24,050 nt of DNA from a virus: IMG/VR virus record IMGVR_UViG_3300009168_000111, positions 1 to 24,050 of that record. The stretch is one strand, 5' to 3'. Below, one piece after another: positions 10,625-18,264 of this stretch. The stretch's first letter is position 1, and every line of letters starts with the position of its first letter. The notes under the pieces were generated by a model, which made no database searches, was not told the DNA's origin, and was given only the letters and a program-made list of their open reading frames with translations. The translations under genes and the position numbers were made by a program.

Positions 10625-11899
10625 TTATGATGCTATGTAATTGACTTTCTGAGCACCAGCCGAGGACAGAACGTATATCTTGTTGAGATTATCTATTTCG
10701 AAGAACAGAGACTCACCAGGATCGAGTGGGAATCCCGACAGGGACGAGGAGGACAGATTGGAGCCTCCGACGTAGATCGTGTTGGTGTTCGTTATAGGGG
10801 CTTTGATGTGAACTCCAGACTTGATCGTAGTTGATGTTGAAACAATTATTGAGGCAACCGTCGAAACATCCTTTGATCCACTGAATAGCTTGGTTGGCTT
10901 TACGATTTCATTGATCTTTGCAGAAACTGTTCCAGCAGTCAGTTTATCATTGATTGTTGATATGACGGCTGTATTCGTCTTGATGCTGGCAAGATTTGAA
11001 ACCAGTGGTTTACTCGTTGACTCAAGAGAATTTATGATGTCTGTATCATTTACATTTACATCACCAGATACTCCAACAGTCAGAGCAGAATAAGAAACTA
11101 CTTCAAGTGCTCCACCACCGATGGTTCCCTTGACCAGAATTGGGCTGTCAGAAGTGACTCCGCTACCTATTACCTTGAGTGGAAGACCATTTCCATTGGT
11201 CACACCAATAACAGGATTGATGGTGATTGAGAAAGTAACTCCCGCGTTGACCAGATTGACATTCAGGGCATCACCAGAATGACCGAGCGTATGACCGTCT
11301 GAGGCGTAGATTCTTCCGAGTACCTTACCCCCTAGATCAGAGCCAAACACGGCCACGCTGTCTGTGCCTGCCGCTAGACCAAAGCCACCACAGATACCAA
11401 CATAACCCTTGACATTTACATAATCGGTGCTCCAAGAAAGATTTCTTCCACCAGTGACGGCCACAGGTACACCGTTGGTTACGCCGACTATGGATGAATT
11501 GCCTATAAGCTTGACACTTCCAGTCACACCGAGTAAAATACCGTTTGTAGCACCTTGAACATGACCAATGACCTGTACAGGTTTATAGTTATCTGGCGTG
11601 TTGCCGCTAGGACCACCGACGATCAAGAATGTTCCAGATCTATTGGAAACCGCCACAGATCCAGTTATGGCAGAGAAAGTGACTCCTAAATAATTATTGG
11701 TGACACCTAGAATCTGAACTGGAAGAGGATAAGTTTCTGAAACTCTAAAACCCTGTGCATCTGCACCCCAGACGAGTTTCTGAAGAGGTAAATGAGCGAG
11801 AGAAAGTCCAGAACCACTTGTAGCATAGTCAGTACCGAGAACCGCAGTTCCATCGTATGTGGTTATGATTATATTGTTATTGGTATCTGCTGTAGGCAT
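10625..11899 (-). CDS. Putative virion/fibre protein with G-V-T repeats
   Basis: 424 residues, very rich in Gly, Ser, Thr and Val. Short repeats of the form I-x-G-V-T-N/G occur near residues 62, 118, 132 and 225, typical of phage fibre or decoration proteins with repeated beta-strands. The C-terminus (FPLDPGESLFFEIDNLNKIY followed by VLSSAG) resembles a small beta-sandwich cap often found at the end of phage structural proteins. The start has AAGGAT about eight bases upstream. The 33-bp gap to the divergent gp33 gene is AT-rich. It probably acts with the 336-residue downstream protein. Confidence 0.78.
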   Translation of the reverse strand: MPTADTNNNIIITTYDGTAVLGTDYATSGSGLSLAHLPLQKLVWGADAQGFRVSETYPLPVQILGVTNNYLGVTFSAITGSVAVSNRSGTFLIVGGPSGNTPDNYKPVQVIGHVQGATNGILLGVTGSVKLIGNSSIVGVTNGVPVAVTGGRNLSWSTDYVNVKGYVGICGGFGLAAGTDSVAVFGSDLGGKVLGRIYASDGHTLGHSGDALNVNLVNAGVTFSITINPVIGVTNGNGLPLKVIGSGVTSDSPILVKGTIGGGALEVVSYSALTVGVSGDVNVNDTDIINSLESTSKPLVSNLASIKTNTAVISTINDKLTAGTVSAKINEIVKPTKLFSGSKDVSTVASIIVSTSTTIKSGVHIKAPITNTNTIYVGGSNLSSSSLSGFPLDPGESLFFEIDNLNKIYVLSSAGAQKVNYIAS

Positions 11900-11932
11900 T
11901 CTAAATCCTTATAAAATTATATATAACAAACT

Positions 11933-12160
11933 ATGATATTCGATATAACAAAAGAACAATTCTCTCGAAAGGTCGAGGGATACGTAAAAACCACCAGATA
12001 CAGCTACATAGAGGCAGTCATACAGTCTCTGGAGGATTTTTCTCTGGATTCTTCGCAGGCTTCTAAGTTGCTAACCCAACCATTACTGGAAAAAATCGAG
12101 CAGGAAGGAATTGAAATTAATCTGATACGAAAGAAGAAAAGCAAGCTTCCTTTTGCTTGA
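11933..12160 (+). CDS. 33: gp33-like late-transcription co-activator
   Basis: 75 residues: MIFDITKEQFSRKVEGYVK, SYIEAVIQSLEDFSLD, then a C-terminal helix ending in IEINLIRKKK. The size, the Y-I-E/D-A-V-I-x-x-x-E segment and the position just upstream of gp32 match gp33 of cyanophage-type T4-like viruses. T4 gp33 binds the RNA polymerase beta flap and links gp55-polymerase to the gp45 sliding clamp, enabling late promoters such as those found in this window. Its TGA stop lies inside the -35 box of the gp32 promoter. Assignment rests on pattern and synteny. Confidence 0.75.
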   Translation: MIFDITKEQFSRKVEGYVKTTRYSYIEAVIQSLEDFSLDSSQASKLLTQPLLEKIEQEGIEINLIRKKKSKLPFA

Positions 12161-12184
12161 CAAATAAAAAACAACTGATATAAT
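12157..12184 (+). promoter_or_regulatory. Host-type sigma-70 promoter of gp32
   Basis: TTGACA (12157-12162), 16-base spacer, TATAAT (12179-12184), extended -10 TGA. Predicted +1 about 12191, exactly the foot of the first leader hairpin. Confidence 0.88.
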
Positions 12185-12190
12185 ACTAAG

Positions 12191-12241
12191 AAGTGGGGAG
12201 TTCCCACTTAGTCAGAGTCCGAAGGAGATCTTCGGGAAAGG
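12191..12241 (+). promoter_or_regulatory. Structured gp32 mRNA leader
   Basis: Two stable hairpins: AAGTGGG-GAGTT-CCCACTT (12191-12209), beginning at the predicted 5' end, and CCGAAG-GAGAT-CTTCGG (12219-12235), which holds an AAGGAG. The likely ribosome site AAAGG (12237-12241) follows, ten bases before the ATG. T4 gp32 represses its own translation by binding a leader pseudoknot and then the adjoining unstructured RNA. This leader has the same general plan, but I could not find a definite pseudoknot pairing. Confidence 0.6.
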
Positions 12242-12251
12242 TAAAAAACAC

Positions 12252-13148
12252 ATGAGCACATTCAAGGATTTCAAGAACAAGTCAAAGAACAGCATTTCGG
12301 ATCTTATGAAGAAGTTGGACGATTCTTCTAAGAAGGATTACAAGGATGATCGTTTCTGGCGTCCAGAACCAGACAAGATGGGAAACGGATTTGCGATCAT
12401 TCGTTTCCTCTCAGCCCCAGAGAATGAGGATTCACCTTGGGTGAAGACTTTCTCTCACGCATTCCAAGGACCAGGTGGTTGGTATATCGAGAATTCTCTC
12501 ACTACCCTCAATCAGAAGGATCCCGTCAGTGAGTTGAATACCCAACTCTGGAATACTGGGTCTGAGGAAGACAAGAACATCGCTCGTTCCCGTAAGCGCA
12601 AGACCACCTACACTTCAAACATCCTTGTGATCAAGGATGAAGCGAATCCCCAGAACGAGGGTAAGGTGTTCCTCTTCAAGTACGGAACCAAGATCTTCGA
12701 TAAGATTCAGGAGAAGATGAAGCCAGAGTTCAAGGATGAGGATCCAATTGATCCTTTCAATCTCTGGACTGGCTGCAACTTCAAGCTGAAGATTCGCAAG
12801 GTCGGAGGATTCACCAACTACGACAAGTCTGAGTTTGATTCTACAAGTCCTCTGTTTGGTGGGGACGACGCTCAGATTGAAAAGCTCTGGCGTTCAGAGC
12901 ACAGTCTCGTTCAGTTCACGACTCCAGACAACTTCAAGTCTTATGATGAACTGAAGAAGCGTCTTCATGACGTACTTGCTGGTGATATTCGTGGTGGTGC
13001 TCCAATGAACGAGAAGACTGCCGAAGACATCGACGAAGATGACTTCAAGCAGAAGCCTCCTCAGATGAAGCAGAAGCCGAAGATTGAGGAGTCCGTCGAT
13101 GAAGAGATGGACGCACTCAAATACTTCGAACAGTTCAAGAACGCTTAA
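12252..13148 (+). CDS. 32: Single-stranded DNA-binding protein gp32
   Basis: 298 residues (T4: 301). A basic, Lys-rich N-terminus (residues 1-29) serves cooperative binding. The OB-fold core runs from GFAIIRFLSAP (46-56) through GGWYIEN (75-81), KRKTTYTSNILVIKD (115-129) and NEGKVFLFKYG. The acidic tail (about 245-298) is the partner-binding region. The zinc ligands of T4 gp32 (H64, C77, C87, C90) align with H69, S82, D90 and S93, so the three Cys are lost. It coats ssDNA in replication, recombination and repair. Its own promoter and a structured leader precede it, and a terminator follows. Confidence 0.95.
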   Translation: MSTFKDFKNKSKNSISDLMKKLDDSSKKDYKDDRFWRPEPDKMGNGFAIIRFLSAPENEDSPWVKTFSHAFQGPGGWYIENSLTTLNQKDPVSELNTQLWNTGSEEDKNIARSRKRKTTYTSNILVIKDEANPQNEGKVFLFKYGTKIFDKIQEKMKPEFKDEDPIDPFNLWTGCNFKLKIRKVGGFTNYDKSEFDSTSPLFGGDDAQIEKLWRSEHSLVQFTTPDNFKSYDELKKRLHDVLAGDIRGGAPMNEKTAEDIDEDDFKQKPPQMKQKPKIEESVDEEMDALKYFEQFKNA

Positions 13149-14462
13149 TCATCCAACATTCGCTCTCCAAACGGGGAGCGATTTGTTTTTCAGATCCTGA
13201 TCGTAATGCAAAGCCTTTCCAACATTTTTAGGAATTGAAATCGCAGCCTGATCTATTACAGGATTATTTGCGGCTCTTTGTCCTCTAAGAATATGCCCAA
13301 ACTCATTTATGATGTTGTCATCGGTTTTTTCCTGTGGAAGAGTTTCTTTTGACTCTGGCTTTTTAAGATTAGCGGAAACCAGATCTGGTTCGGAGTTATC
13401 AACCATTGGTTGACTCTTTGGTTTGAGATCAATGCTAGATTCATTCTTTAAGATACCAGAATTCTGACCAGTCAGCATTTTGGTTTCTTTCTGAGTCAAT
13501 ACAACCTCACCTCTGTGCATCTTACCTATGGTATCACTCTTCAGAGGTCCGTTGGTTCCATCCGCAAATGCTGGTAGAGCATAGACAGCCGTTTTAGTCT
13601 GTGCATTGATGTTCTGGGTTGTGTTGCGATTAATTGTATTGTTGGTGACGGACTCTCTTATATTATTGATTACCGATGATTTTTCGGGTTCAAATGATTT
13701 TTTAGGAGTTTCTCTGAGAACTGTTTCTCGCAACTTCACAAGTTCAGTCTTGCTTGGTATGTAAATTTTTCTTACATCCAATGACTTGCTGTTCGCAATA
13801 TTCGTGACATTTATTTTCTTCAATTCATCTGGAGATTCTATGTACTTCATCTCCAGATTGTTCTTTACCATATTGATGTTAGGTGGAGCTGATCTGTAAT
13901 TTCTTGTCGTATTGACGATATAATTTTTCGTATATTTTTTGCTATTATTGATAACATTTGTATTCTCTTGTTTTACCGTCTCTACATTTGTTATTGGAGT
14001 TTCAAGGTTTATGTTAGAAAATTTATAACTCTTTTCTATATTTACAGAACTGCTCTTAACATTTGCTGATTTTGTTGTTTTAGTCGATTGTTTGCTTTCC
14101 TTTGGCCCACCTAGAGTTTGCACTTCAGTGTTGTTCTTTACGACTGTATTAACCACTTCCTTTGTTTCCGTGGGTTTCTCGATGTAAAGAGTTCTTGGGC
14201 CAGTGGCAATTCTTTCTATGGAGGATGCTTTCTTACCAGATAGCTTGACATAAGAGAGCTTCGAAGGAGCATCTGGATTTTTCATCCAGATGGTTTCCTT
14301 CGTCTTTAATTTTTCAACTGGTGTCAGATTTATCGACTGTTCTGGCTTTTCTGCAACGAGATTGAACTTTACGTTTCTTTTGGATACAACCAAGCCCTTT
14401 TTAAAGTATAGACTCTTCAATCTGCTTTTGAGTGCTTCGAATTGTTTCCTTTTTCTGCTCAT
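13149..14462 (-). CDS. Putative tape-measure-like tail protein
   Basis: 437 residues. A basic N-terminus (1-60), a long Asn/Thr/Lys-rich low-complexity middle (about 90-300), then AVYALPAFADGTNGPLKSDT, IGKMHRGEVVLTQKE (about 305-340) and a short tail. The 'PAFADGT...G..H.GEVVL' segment resembles one near the C-terminus of many phage tape-measure proteins. Its position after gp26 and a small frame-shifted ORF matches the chaperone-chaperone-tape-measure order of other tailed phages. T4's tape measure gp29 has 590 residues and lies in a similar cluster. The ATG overlaps the upstream stop (TAATG). A gp29-equivalent role is an inference. Confidence 0.62.
   Translation of the reverse strand: MSRKRKQFEALKSRLKSLYFKKGLVVSKRNVKFNLVAEKPEQSINLTPVEKLKTKETIWMKNPDAPSKLSYVKLSGKKASSIERIATGPRTLYIEKPTETKEVVNTVVKNNTEVQTLGGPKESKQSTKTTKSANVKSSSVNIEKSYKFSNINLETPITNVETVKQENTNVINNSKKYTKNYIVNTTRNYRSAPPNINMVKNNLEMKYIESPDELKKINVTNIANSKSLDVRKIYIPSKTELVKLRETVLRETPKKSFEPEKSSVINNIRESVTNNTINRNTTQNINAQTKTAVYALPAFADGTNGPLKSDTIGKMHRGEVVLTQKETKMLTGQNSGILKNESSIDLKPKSQPMVDNSEPDLVSANLKKPESKETLPQEKTDDNIINEFGHILRGQRAANNPVIDQAAISIPKNVGKALHYDQDLKNKSLPVWRANVG
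13161..13190 (+). terminator. Terminator of gp32
   Basis: Stem CGCTCTCC / GGGGAGCG (one T-G pair), loop AAAC, then ATTTGTTTTT. It overlaps the 3' end of the converging minus-strand gene, encoding part of its last residues. Confidence 0.85.
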
Positions 14463-14611
14463 TAGTATCTCGCTGTGTGTTTAATTGCCTTATCCTGCAT
14501 TGTCTTGAGATTTTCTTGTTCTATGTACTGCCTCAGTTGCTCCACATAAATGTCTCTTTCCCATGGCATCAGACCTTCTATTTCATTCAGACTGTACTTG
14601 TGATGCTGCAT
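14462..14611 (-). CDS. Small tail-assembly ORF, probable -1 frameshift partner of gp26
   Basis: From its first ATG the frame encodes 49 residues with LNEIEGLMPWERDIYVEQL and QYIEQENLK, a helical pattern I associate with small tail-assembly proteins at the position of T4 gene 51. The frame is open further upstream, without ATG, GTG or TTG, to well inside gp26. The ATG has no SD. A -1 slip at 14668-14674 would fuse gp26 residues 1-233 to 68 residues of this frame, which include QISLSHISLGIIFDLQF ahead of the ATG. This suggests the protein is made mainly as a gp26 fusion. The stop overlaps the next ATG. Confidence 0.68.
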   Translation of the reverse strand: MQHHKYSLNEIEGLMPWERDIYVEQLRQYIEQENLKTMQDKAIKHTARY

Positions 14612-14646
14612 CAGTTGAAATTGAAGGTCGAATATGATTCCAAGAC

Positions 14647-15366
14647 TTATGTGACTGAGGCTAATCTGAAAAAATCTTGAATACCTGATATCTTGATTGA
14701 TCTCTCTACACCATCCGAGGTGGTGTAGTTTACTACATGCTCATATGCTGGAACGGTATTGAAATATTCTATGATCTTCGAAAAATTCTGAGAAGTCATG
14801 TTCTCAAGCATATCGACCACATGACTTCTGTTCACATCGGTGATTTCAAATTCTTCAGTGGGTGTGATTATCTTTAAGATGCACTTTGAAGTCAACTTTA
14901 TGAGATCCGTGTATGTAAGTTCATCGATGTTGATATCAGCCAGATCTGTGTAATTTGGGGGTCTGAATAGAAGCATTAGATTGTCATTTATCTTAACGCT
15001 TGGATTATATTTGTCGATACCCTCAATCTTTATCGACATCAGATCGAGATTCAAGTTTATCTTTTCCTCTGTGTCTGGGCAAGTAAATTTCGCACTGATG
15101 TTCTGTCCGATGGATTTGACTCGAAGATTCACAAAAAGATAATCGAACTCATATGTGGGCAACTTAAGAGAATTCATGTCTTCAAAACAGGAATCAAGAA
15201 CATCCGATACAGCCCTGACTATTTCTTCTTTAGTCGCAAATTCCTGTGCTATGAGCAGTTTCTTTTCTTCCTTGACCAGAATTGGTCTAAACCACAGTGG
15301 TTTATTTGTCGAGGGTCTTTTTATAGTATATTTTGGTAATTGTTTTAGAATAAGATCAGTAAACAT
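14647..15366 (-). CDS. 26: Baseplate hub / tail assembly protein gp26
   Basis: 239 residues (T4 gp26: 208). The pattern matches the T4 gp26 baseplate family: basic N-terminus KQLPKYTIKRPSTNKPLWFR, then FRPILVKEEKKLLIAQE (26-42), FDYLFVNLRVKSIG (near 100), a Cys-containing FTCPD strand and C-terminal helical segments ending GIQDFFRLASVT. T4 gp26 is required for baseplate hub assembly. It starts two bases after the stop of the tube protein. The 3' end overlaps the small frame-shifted ORF and contains the slippery heptamer. Confidence 0.82.
   Translation of the reverse strand: MFTDLILKQLPKYTIKRPSTNKPLWFRPILVKEEKKLLIAQEFATKEEIVRAVSDVLDSCFEDMNSLKLPTYEFDYLFVNLRVKSIGQNISAKFTCPDTEEKINLNLDLMSIKIEGIDKYNPSVKINDNLMLLFRPPNYTDLADINIDELTYTDLIKLTSKCILKIITPTEEFEITDVNRSHVVDMLENMTSQNFSKIIEYFNTVPAYEHVVNYTTSDGVERSIKISGIQDFFRLASVT
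14668..14674 (-). promoter_or_regulatory. Candidate -1 ribosomal frameshift site
   Basis: On the minus strand gp26 reads GAT-TTT-TTC-AGA. The heptamer T-TTT-TTC is in the correct zero-frame register for tandem slippage. The -1 frame then continues CAG-ATT-AGC for 68 codons to the TAA at 14464-14462, whereas gp26 itself stops six codons later. No clear stimulatory hairpin was identified by eye. Confidence 0.6.
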
Positions 15367-15368
15367 AA

Positions 15369-15977
15369 TTAGAAGTTCTCAGCTTTCGGCGGATCGATAT
15401 TTGCTGGATTATCTCCATTAATCTCCATGTTGTAATCCTTGAACGTAAAATTAACGGTGAACACAGTATAACCAGAGTTATCGGATGAAAATTGAGTAGG
15501 TGTAATGATCGAGGGATATGCATCATTCAAGACCACCTTACAATTCGATCTAGAGTCATTTTCGGCCAGTTGTCTTCTCAAGAAAACTATTTCTACAGTT
15601 TTCATCTTTCCAGGAAGATTGTCGATGACATCAGACAGATCATTTGCATTTCCGAATGGAACCGAAGCATTCAATCTGGTATATGGAAGGATGGTATCCA
15701 TCCACTGCTCAAAATAGGCTCGTTCCTTCCAGTCTTGGTGAACAATAAAATTGGCAGACATTTCCCCATACTCTCTTCTGAGAGGCATGGAAAACTCTGG
15801 ACCATAGTAGGAGAATGGCGTATTTATGAAGTTTCTTCCAGGAAGAATGATACTGTCTGGGTAGCAGATAAGATCTTTACCGTCTGGAGAGTAAACTTGA
15901 AGTCTATAGTAGGAAGGATTCTGAACAAAGTTTCTTTTCTTGATGTATTCTCTGTAGGAATCTAATGAGATAGGCAT
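15369..15977 (-). CDS. Tail tube-fold protein (gp19/gp54 family)
   Basis: 202 residues. NPSYYRLQVYSPDGKDLICY, then PGRNFINTPFSYYGPEFSMP, SANFIVHQDWKERAYFEQWM, and a C-terminal TVFTVNFTFKDYNM strand follow the order of strands and the amphipathic helix in the T4 gp19 tube protein. The same fold occurs in gp54, which starts the tube on the baseplate. Length lies between gp19 (163) and gp54 (320). Location in the baseplate cluster next to gp26 and gp4, rather than beside the sheath gene gp18, favours the gp54 role. AAAGGATC precedes the ATG, which overlaps the gp4 stop (TAATG). Confidence 0.75.
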   Translation of the reverse strand: MPISLDSYREYIKKRNFVQNPSYYRLQVYSPDGKDLICYPDSIILPGRNFINTPFSYYGPEFSMPLRREYGEMSANFIVHQDWKERAYFEQWMDTILPYTRLNASVPFGNANDLSDVIDNLPGKMKTVEIVFLRRQLAENDSRSNCKVVLNDAYPSIITPTQFSSDNSGYTVFTVNFTFKDYNMEINGDNPANIDPPKAENF

Positions 15978-16408
15978 TAAAATAGATCCTTTTCTGTTAG
16001 GATTTTGAAGGAAATGTTGTTTTTATCACAAAATTTCTTGGCTGATGCCCATTTTTCCTTATTTATTGCAAAAGTCACAGCCTCGGATATGAAGGTTTTC
16101 TTTTTCTTCTTTCCCATTTCTGGTTCTTTTGTTTGTTTTTCTGGTTTGATCTCTACCAGTATTGTTTCAACTTCGTTATTTGGATTTCTCTTCTCAACTA
16201 GAAAGTCGGGAATGTAGAAATGAACCTGATTATCGACAGGAGAGACATACGGTATTCTGATCGGTTCGAATGACCATTTGACGATATTCTTGTTTTCATC
16301 AAGATATTTGCAAAACTTTCTTTCCCAAAGCGACCTACAAAGGATCTTGGTGGGATCTCCTTCGTACTTGCTGGCATTTTTGGGGAAATATTTTGTTTTA
16401 TAAGCCAT
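15977..16408 (-). CDS. 4: Head completion protein gp4 (TnsA-like nuclease fold)
   Basis: 143 residues from the ATG at 16408 (T4 gp4/gp50: 150). The N-terminus MAYKTKYFPKNASKYEGDPT and SLWERKFCKYLDEN are typical. PD-(D/E)xK-type nuclease residues are E29, D68 in YIPDF, and E86-x-K88 in LVEIKP, with K/R-rich stretches after. In T4, gp4 acts at the portal vertex late in head assembly before tail joining. A longer frame running back to 16543 would overlap gp48 heavily and lacks the family N-terminus. Only 14 bases separate it from the divergent gp48 start. Confidence 0.9.
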   Translation of the reverse strand: MAYKTKYFPKNASKYEGDPTKILCRSLWERKFCKYLDENKNIVKWSFEPIRIPYVSPVDNQVHFYIPDFLVEKRNPNNEVETILVEIKPEKQTKEPEMGKKKKKTFISEAVTFAINKEKWASAKKFCDKNNISFKILTEKDLF

Positions 16409-16422
16409 ACTATATAATATGT

Positions 16423-17313
16423 ATGCTAGAATTACCAAATTCCACCTCAACGCCAGAGAGGATTCTGTTTCCTTCTTCGAGACTTCTGAACTCCAATGAA
16501 CCTTTGGAGAAGAGTCTTTTTTTGAAGATAACTTGCACTCCATGGGAATTATTGAGTGTTGGTCAACAGGTAAATAATTTCACAAATGATCCAAATAATA
16601 TCTATTCTGGAATGGATCCTCTTATCTGCTCTATTTTTATACCAGCACCAAAGCAAATACAATCTCTGACGAACATTAGATACATTGATGATGCAAATGC
16701 AGTTCAGGGGTTCATTAACACCGCATCACAAGTAGGTGGTGCGATTACTGATATTGCTCTTGCACTTCTTCCACCACCATTTAATTTGATTGGCGTGGCT
16801 AGTGCAATAATTGGTGCAGCAAGAACTATTGAAACGGGAAGAAGAGATCTCGATTCAACGGATATGTTGTTTGAGAGTGCAGAGAAAAGAAGTTATAATA
16901 TTTCGTTTACTCTTACCGCCACAACCGATCAAGAGGGAAGAGATATAGCTAAGATTGCCAATATGTTTCACGCATTGGCCCTTCCCCAAAAGAGCAGAAC
17001 GTTCTCCGTTAATGTTGGAGCTCCCATAGCTGATAAAGCATATCCACCACCTCTGTGGAGATTTGGAATTGGAACGGGAGTTGGATCGAACATAGATCCT
17101 TCGTGGCTTGGTCAGACTTCCTTTACCGTTCTCAAGAGCGTAAATATCAATACAGCCGCAGCTGGTTCTCCATACATGATTAAAACAACAAGACCATCTG
17201 CAAGCGTAAAACCACTAATGACCAGCTTTGTGTTGAATTTCATAGACTATGAGCCAGTATACAGAAGCGATGATTCTTATCAGGTCATACCAAGGTCCGC
17301 ATCAATTATCTAA
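16423..17313 (+). CDS. 48: Baseplate tail-tube cap protein gp48
   Basis: 296 residues from the ATG at 16423 (T4: 364). PERILFPSS starts a beta region, a hydrophobic Gly/Ala-rich middle spans about 100-135 (TASQVGGAITDIALALLPPP), then SAEKRSYNISFTLTATTDQE, which aligns with the conserved 'NRT-x-x-F-x-W-x-L-T-P-R-S-x-x-D' block of gp48, and a C-terminal strand pair LMTSFVLNFIDYEPV. T4 gp48 sits on the hub and connects the baseplate to the first tube ring with gp54. It opens the plus-strand baseplate operon. Confidence 0.85.
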   Translation: MLELPNSTSTPERILFPSSRLLNSNEPLEKSLFLKITCTPWELLSVGQQVNNFTNDPNNIYSGMDPLICSIFIPAPKQIQSLTNIRYIDDANAVQGFINTASQVGGAITDIALALLPPPFNLIGVASAIIGAARTIETGRRDLDSTDMLFESAEKRSYNISFTLTATTDQEGRDIAKIANMFHALALPQKSRTFSVNVGAPIADKAYPPPLWRFGIGTGVGSNIDPSWLGQTSFTVLKSVNINTAAAGSPYMIKTTRPSASVKPLMTSFVLNFIDYEPVYRSDDSYQVIPRSASII

Positions 17314-17324
17314 TAAGAGCCGAA

Positions 17325-18263
17325 ATGTACTTCAAATTTTTTCCAGAATTTACCTACACTTTGAGAAACAGAGATTATAGCTTTGCAGATATCTTTCGAA
17401 GAGTTGCATTTTCAACACAGTCTTTGCAGAATCAAAAGCTGTTCATTGAAAACTATGTCATTGATGGAGAAACTTTAGAATCAATTGCACAGAAATACTA
17501 CAACGACCCATCTCTTGGCTGGTTGATATTGCTTGCAAATAATTTGACATCATTTGAAGAGTTTCCAATGAGTGAAGGGGAATTGAATAGAATTGCAAAT
17601 AATAAATTTTCTGGAAATTCATACTTTTTCAATGAATATATGCCAGACCTAAGAGTCGGTGATGTGGCAATCAAAGTAACTATTGTGAACAATGAAGTAT
17701 CGACTATAGACAACTCGAACTATGGTGTGATAAAGGAATACAACTCTTTAATGAGGTATGTCTGGATTAAATCATTGACTGGAACTCTTTCTGTGAATGA
17801 TTATGTCGTATTCAAGAGACTTGCTGGAAATGAAGTAATAGATGTTCCCCATGTTCAGTATACAAATGCAACTCCAACTTCTGTGACTAAATCATATGCT
17901 CAGATCAAGAAAGTCACTACAAATCAGCTTTCACCTGAAGTATTCATAGATTCCAACGGAAACTATGTTTCTGGCTATTACATAGATTCATCGTATGAAG
18001 CAAAGTCATCTGCTCTAGGTTATTATGCCACGGCTACGCTGAGTGATACAAATACCATATACAATACACTTCTATATGACTTCATAAATTCAACTGGAAC
18101 TACAACATACAGAACAAAGCTTGATCAATATATAAGCGATAACAGTAGTAGAAGAATCATAAAGATTCTCAAACCACAATATGTTGGACAGGTGTTCTTC
18201 GCCATACAGGAACTTGTAACAAGCAACGATCAAAGAACACTGAATTTAGTTCTGGAAGAATAA
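17325..18263 (+). CDS. 53: Baseplate wedge protein gp53
   Basis: 312 residues (T4 gp53: 196, so longer). MYFKFFPEFTYTLRNRDYSF followed by ADIFRRV is the family N-terminus. A LysM-like domain covers about residues 42-90 (YVIDGETLESIAQKYYNDPS followed by LGWLILLANN). The extra C-terminal part (about 120-312) is beta-rich and ends with a short helix. In T4 baseplates gp53 clamps neighbouring wedges around the hub. It lies 11 bases after gp48 and one base before the hub gene. Confidence 0.9.
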   Translation: MYFKFFPEFTYTLRNRDYSFADIFRRVAFSTQSLQNQKLFIENYVIDGETLESIAQKYYNDPSLGWLILLANNLTSFEEFPMSEGELNRIANNKFSGNSYFFNEYMPDLRVGDVAIKVTIVNNEVSTIDNSNYGVIKEYNSLMRYVWIKSLTGTLSVNDYVVFKRLAGNEVIDVPHVQYTNATPTSVTKSYAQIKKVTTNQLSPEVFIDSNGNYVSGYYIDSSYEAKSSALGYYATATLSDTNTIYNTLLYDFINSTGTTTYRTKLDQYISDNSSRRIIKILKPQYVGQVFFAIQELVTSNDQRTLNLVLEE

Positions 18264-18264
18264 T

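Noticed and set aside
10821-11093. A plus-strand frame of 90 codons inside the 424-residue gene
   Set aside because: It is the antisense shadow of a repetitive Val/Thr-rich gene, with no SD and no promoter.
15492-15965. A plus-strand frame of 157 codons opposite the tube protein
   Set aside because: The minus-strand protein has clear tube-fold features and operon context; the plus-strand translation shows no family features.
16409-16543. Longer form of gp4 starting at 16543
   Set aside because: It would cover the start of gp48 in antisense, and the extra residues do not fit the gp4 family, whose N-terminus begins MAYKTKYFPKN.
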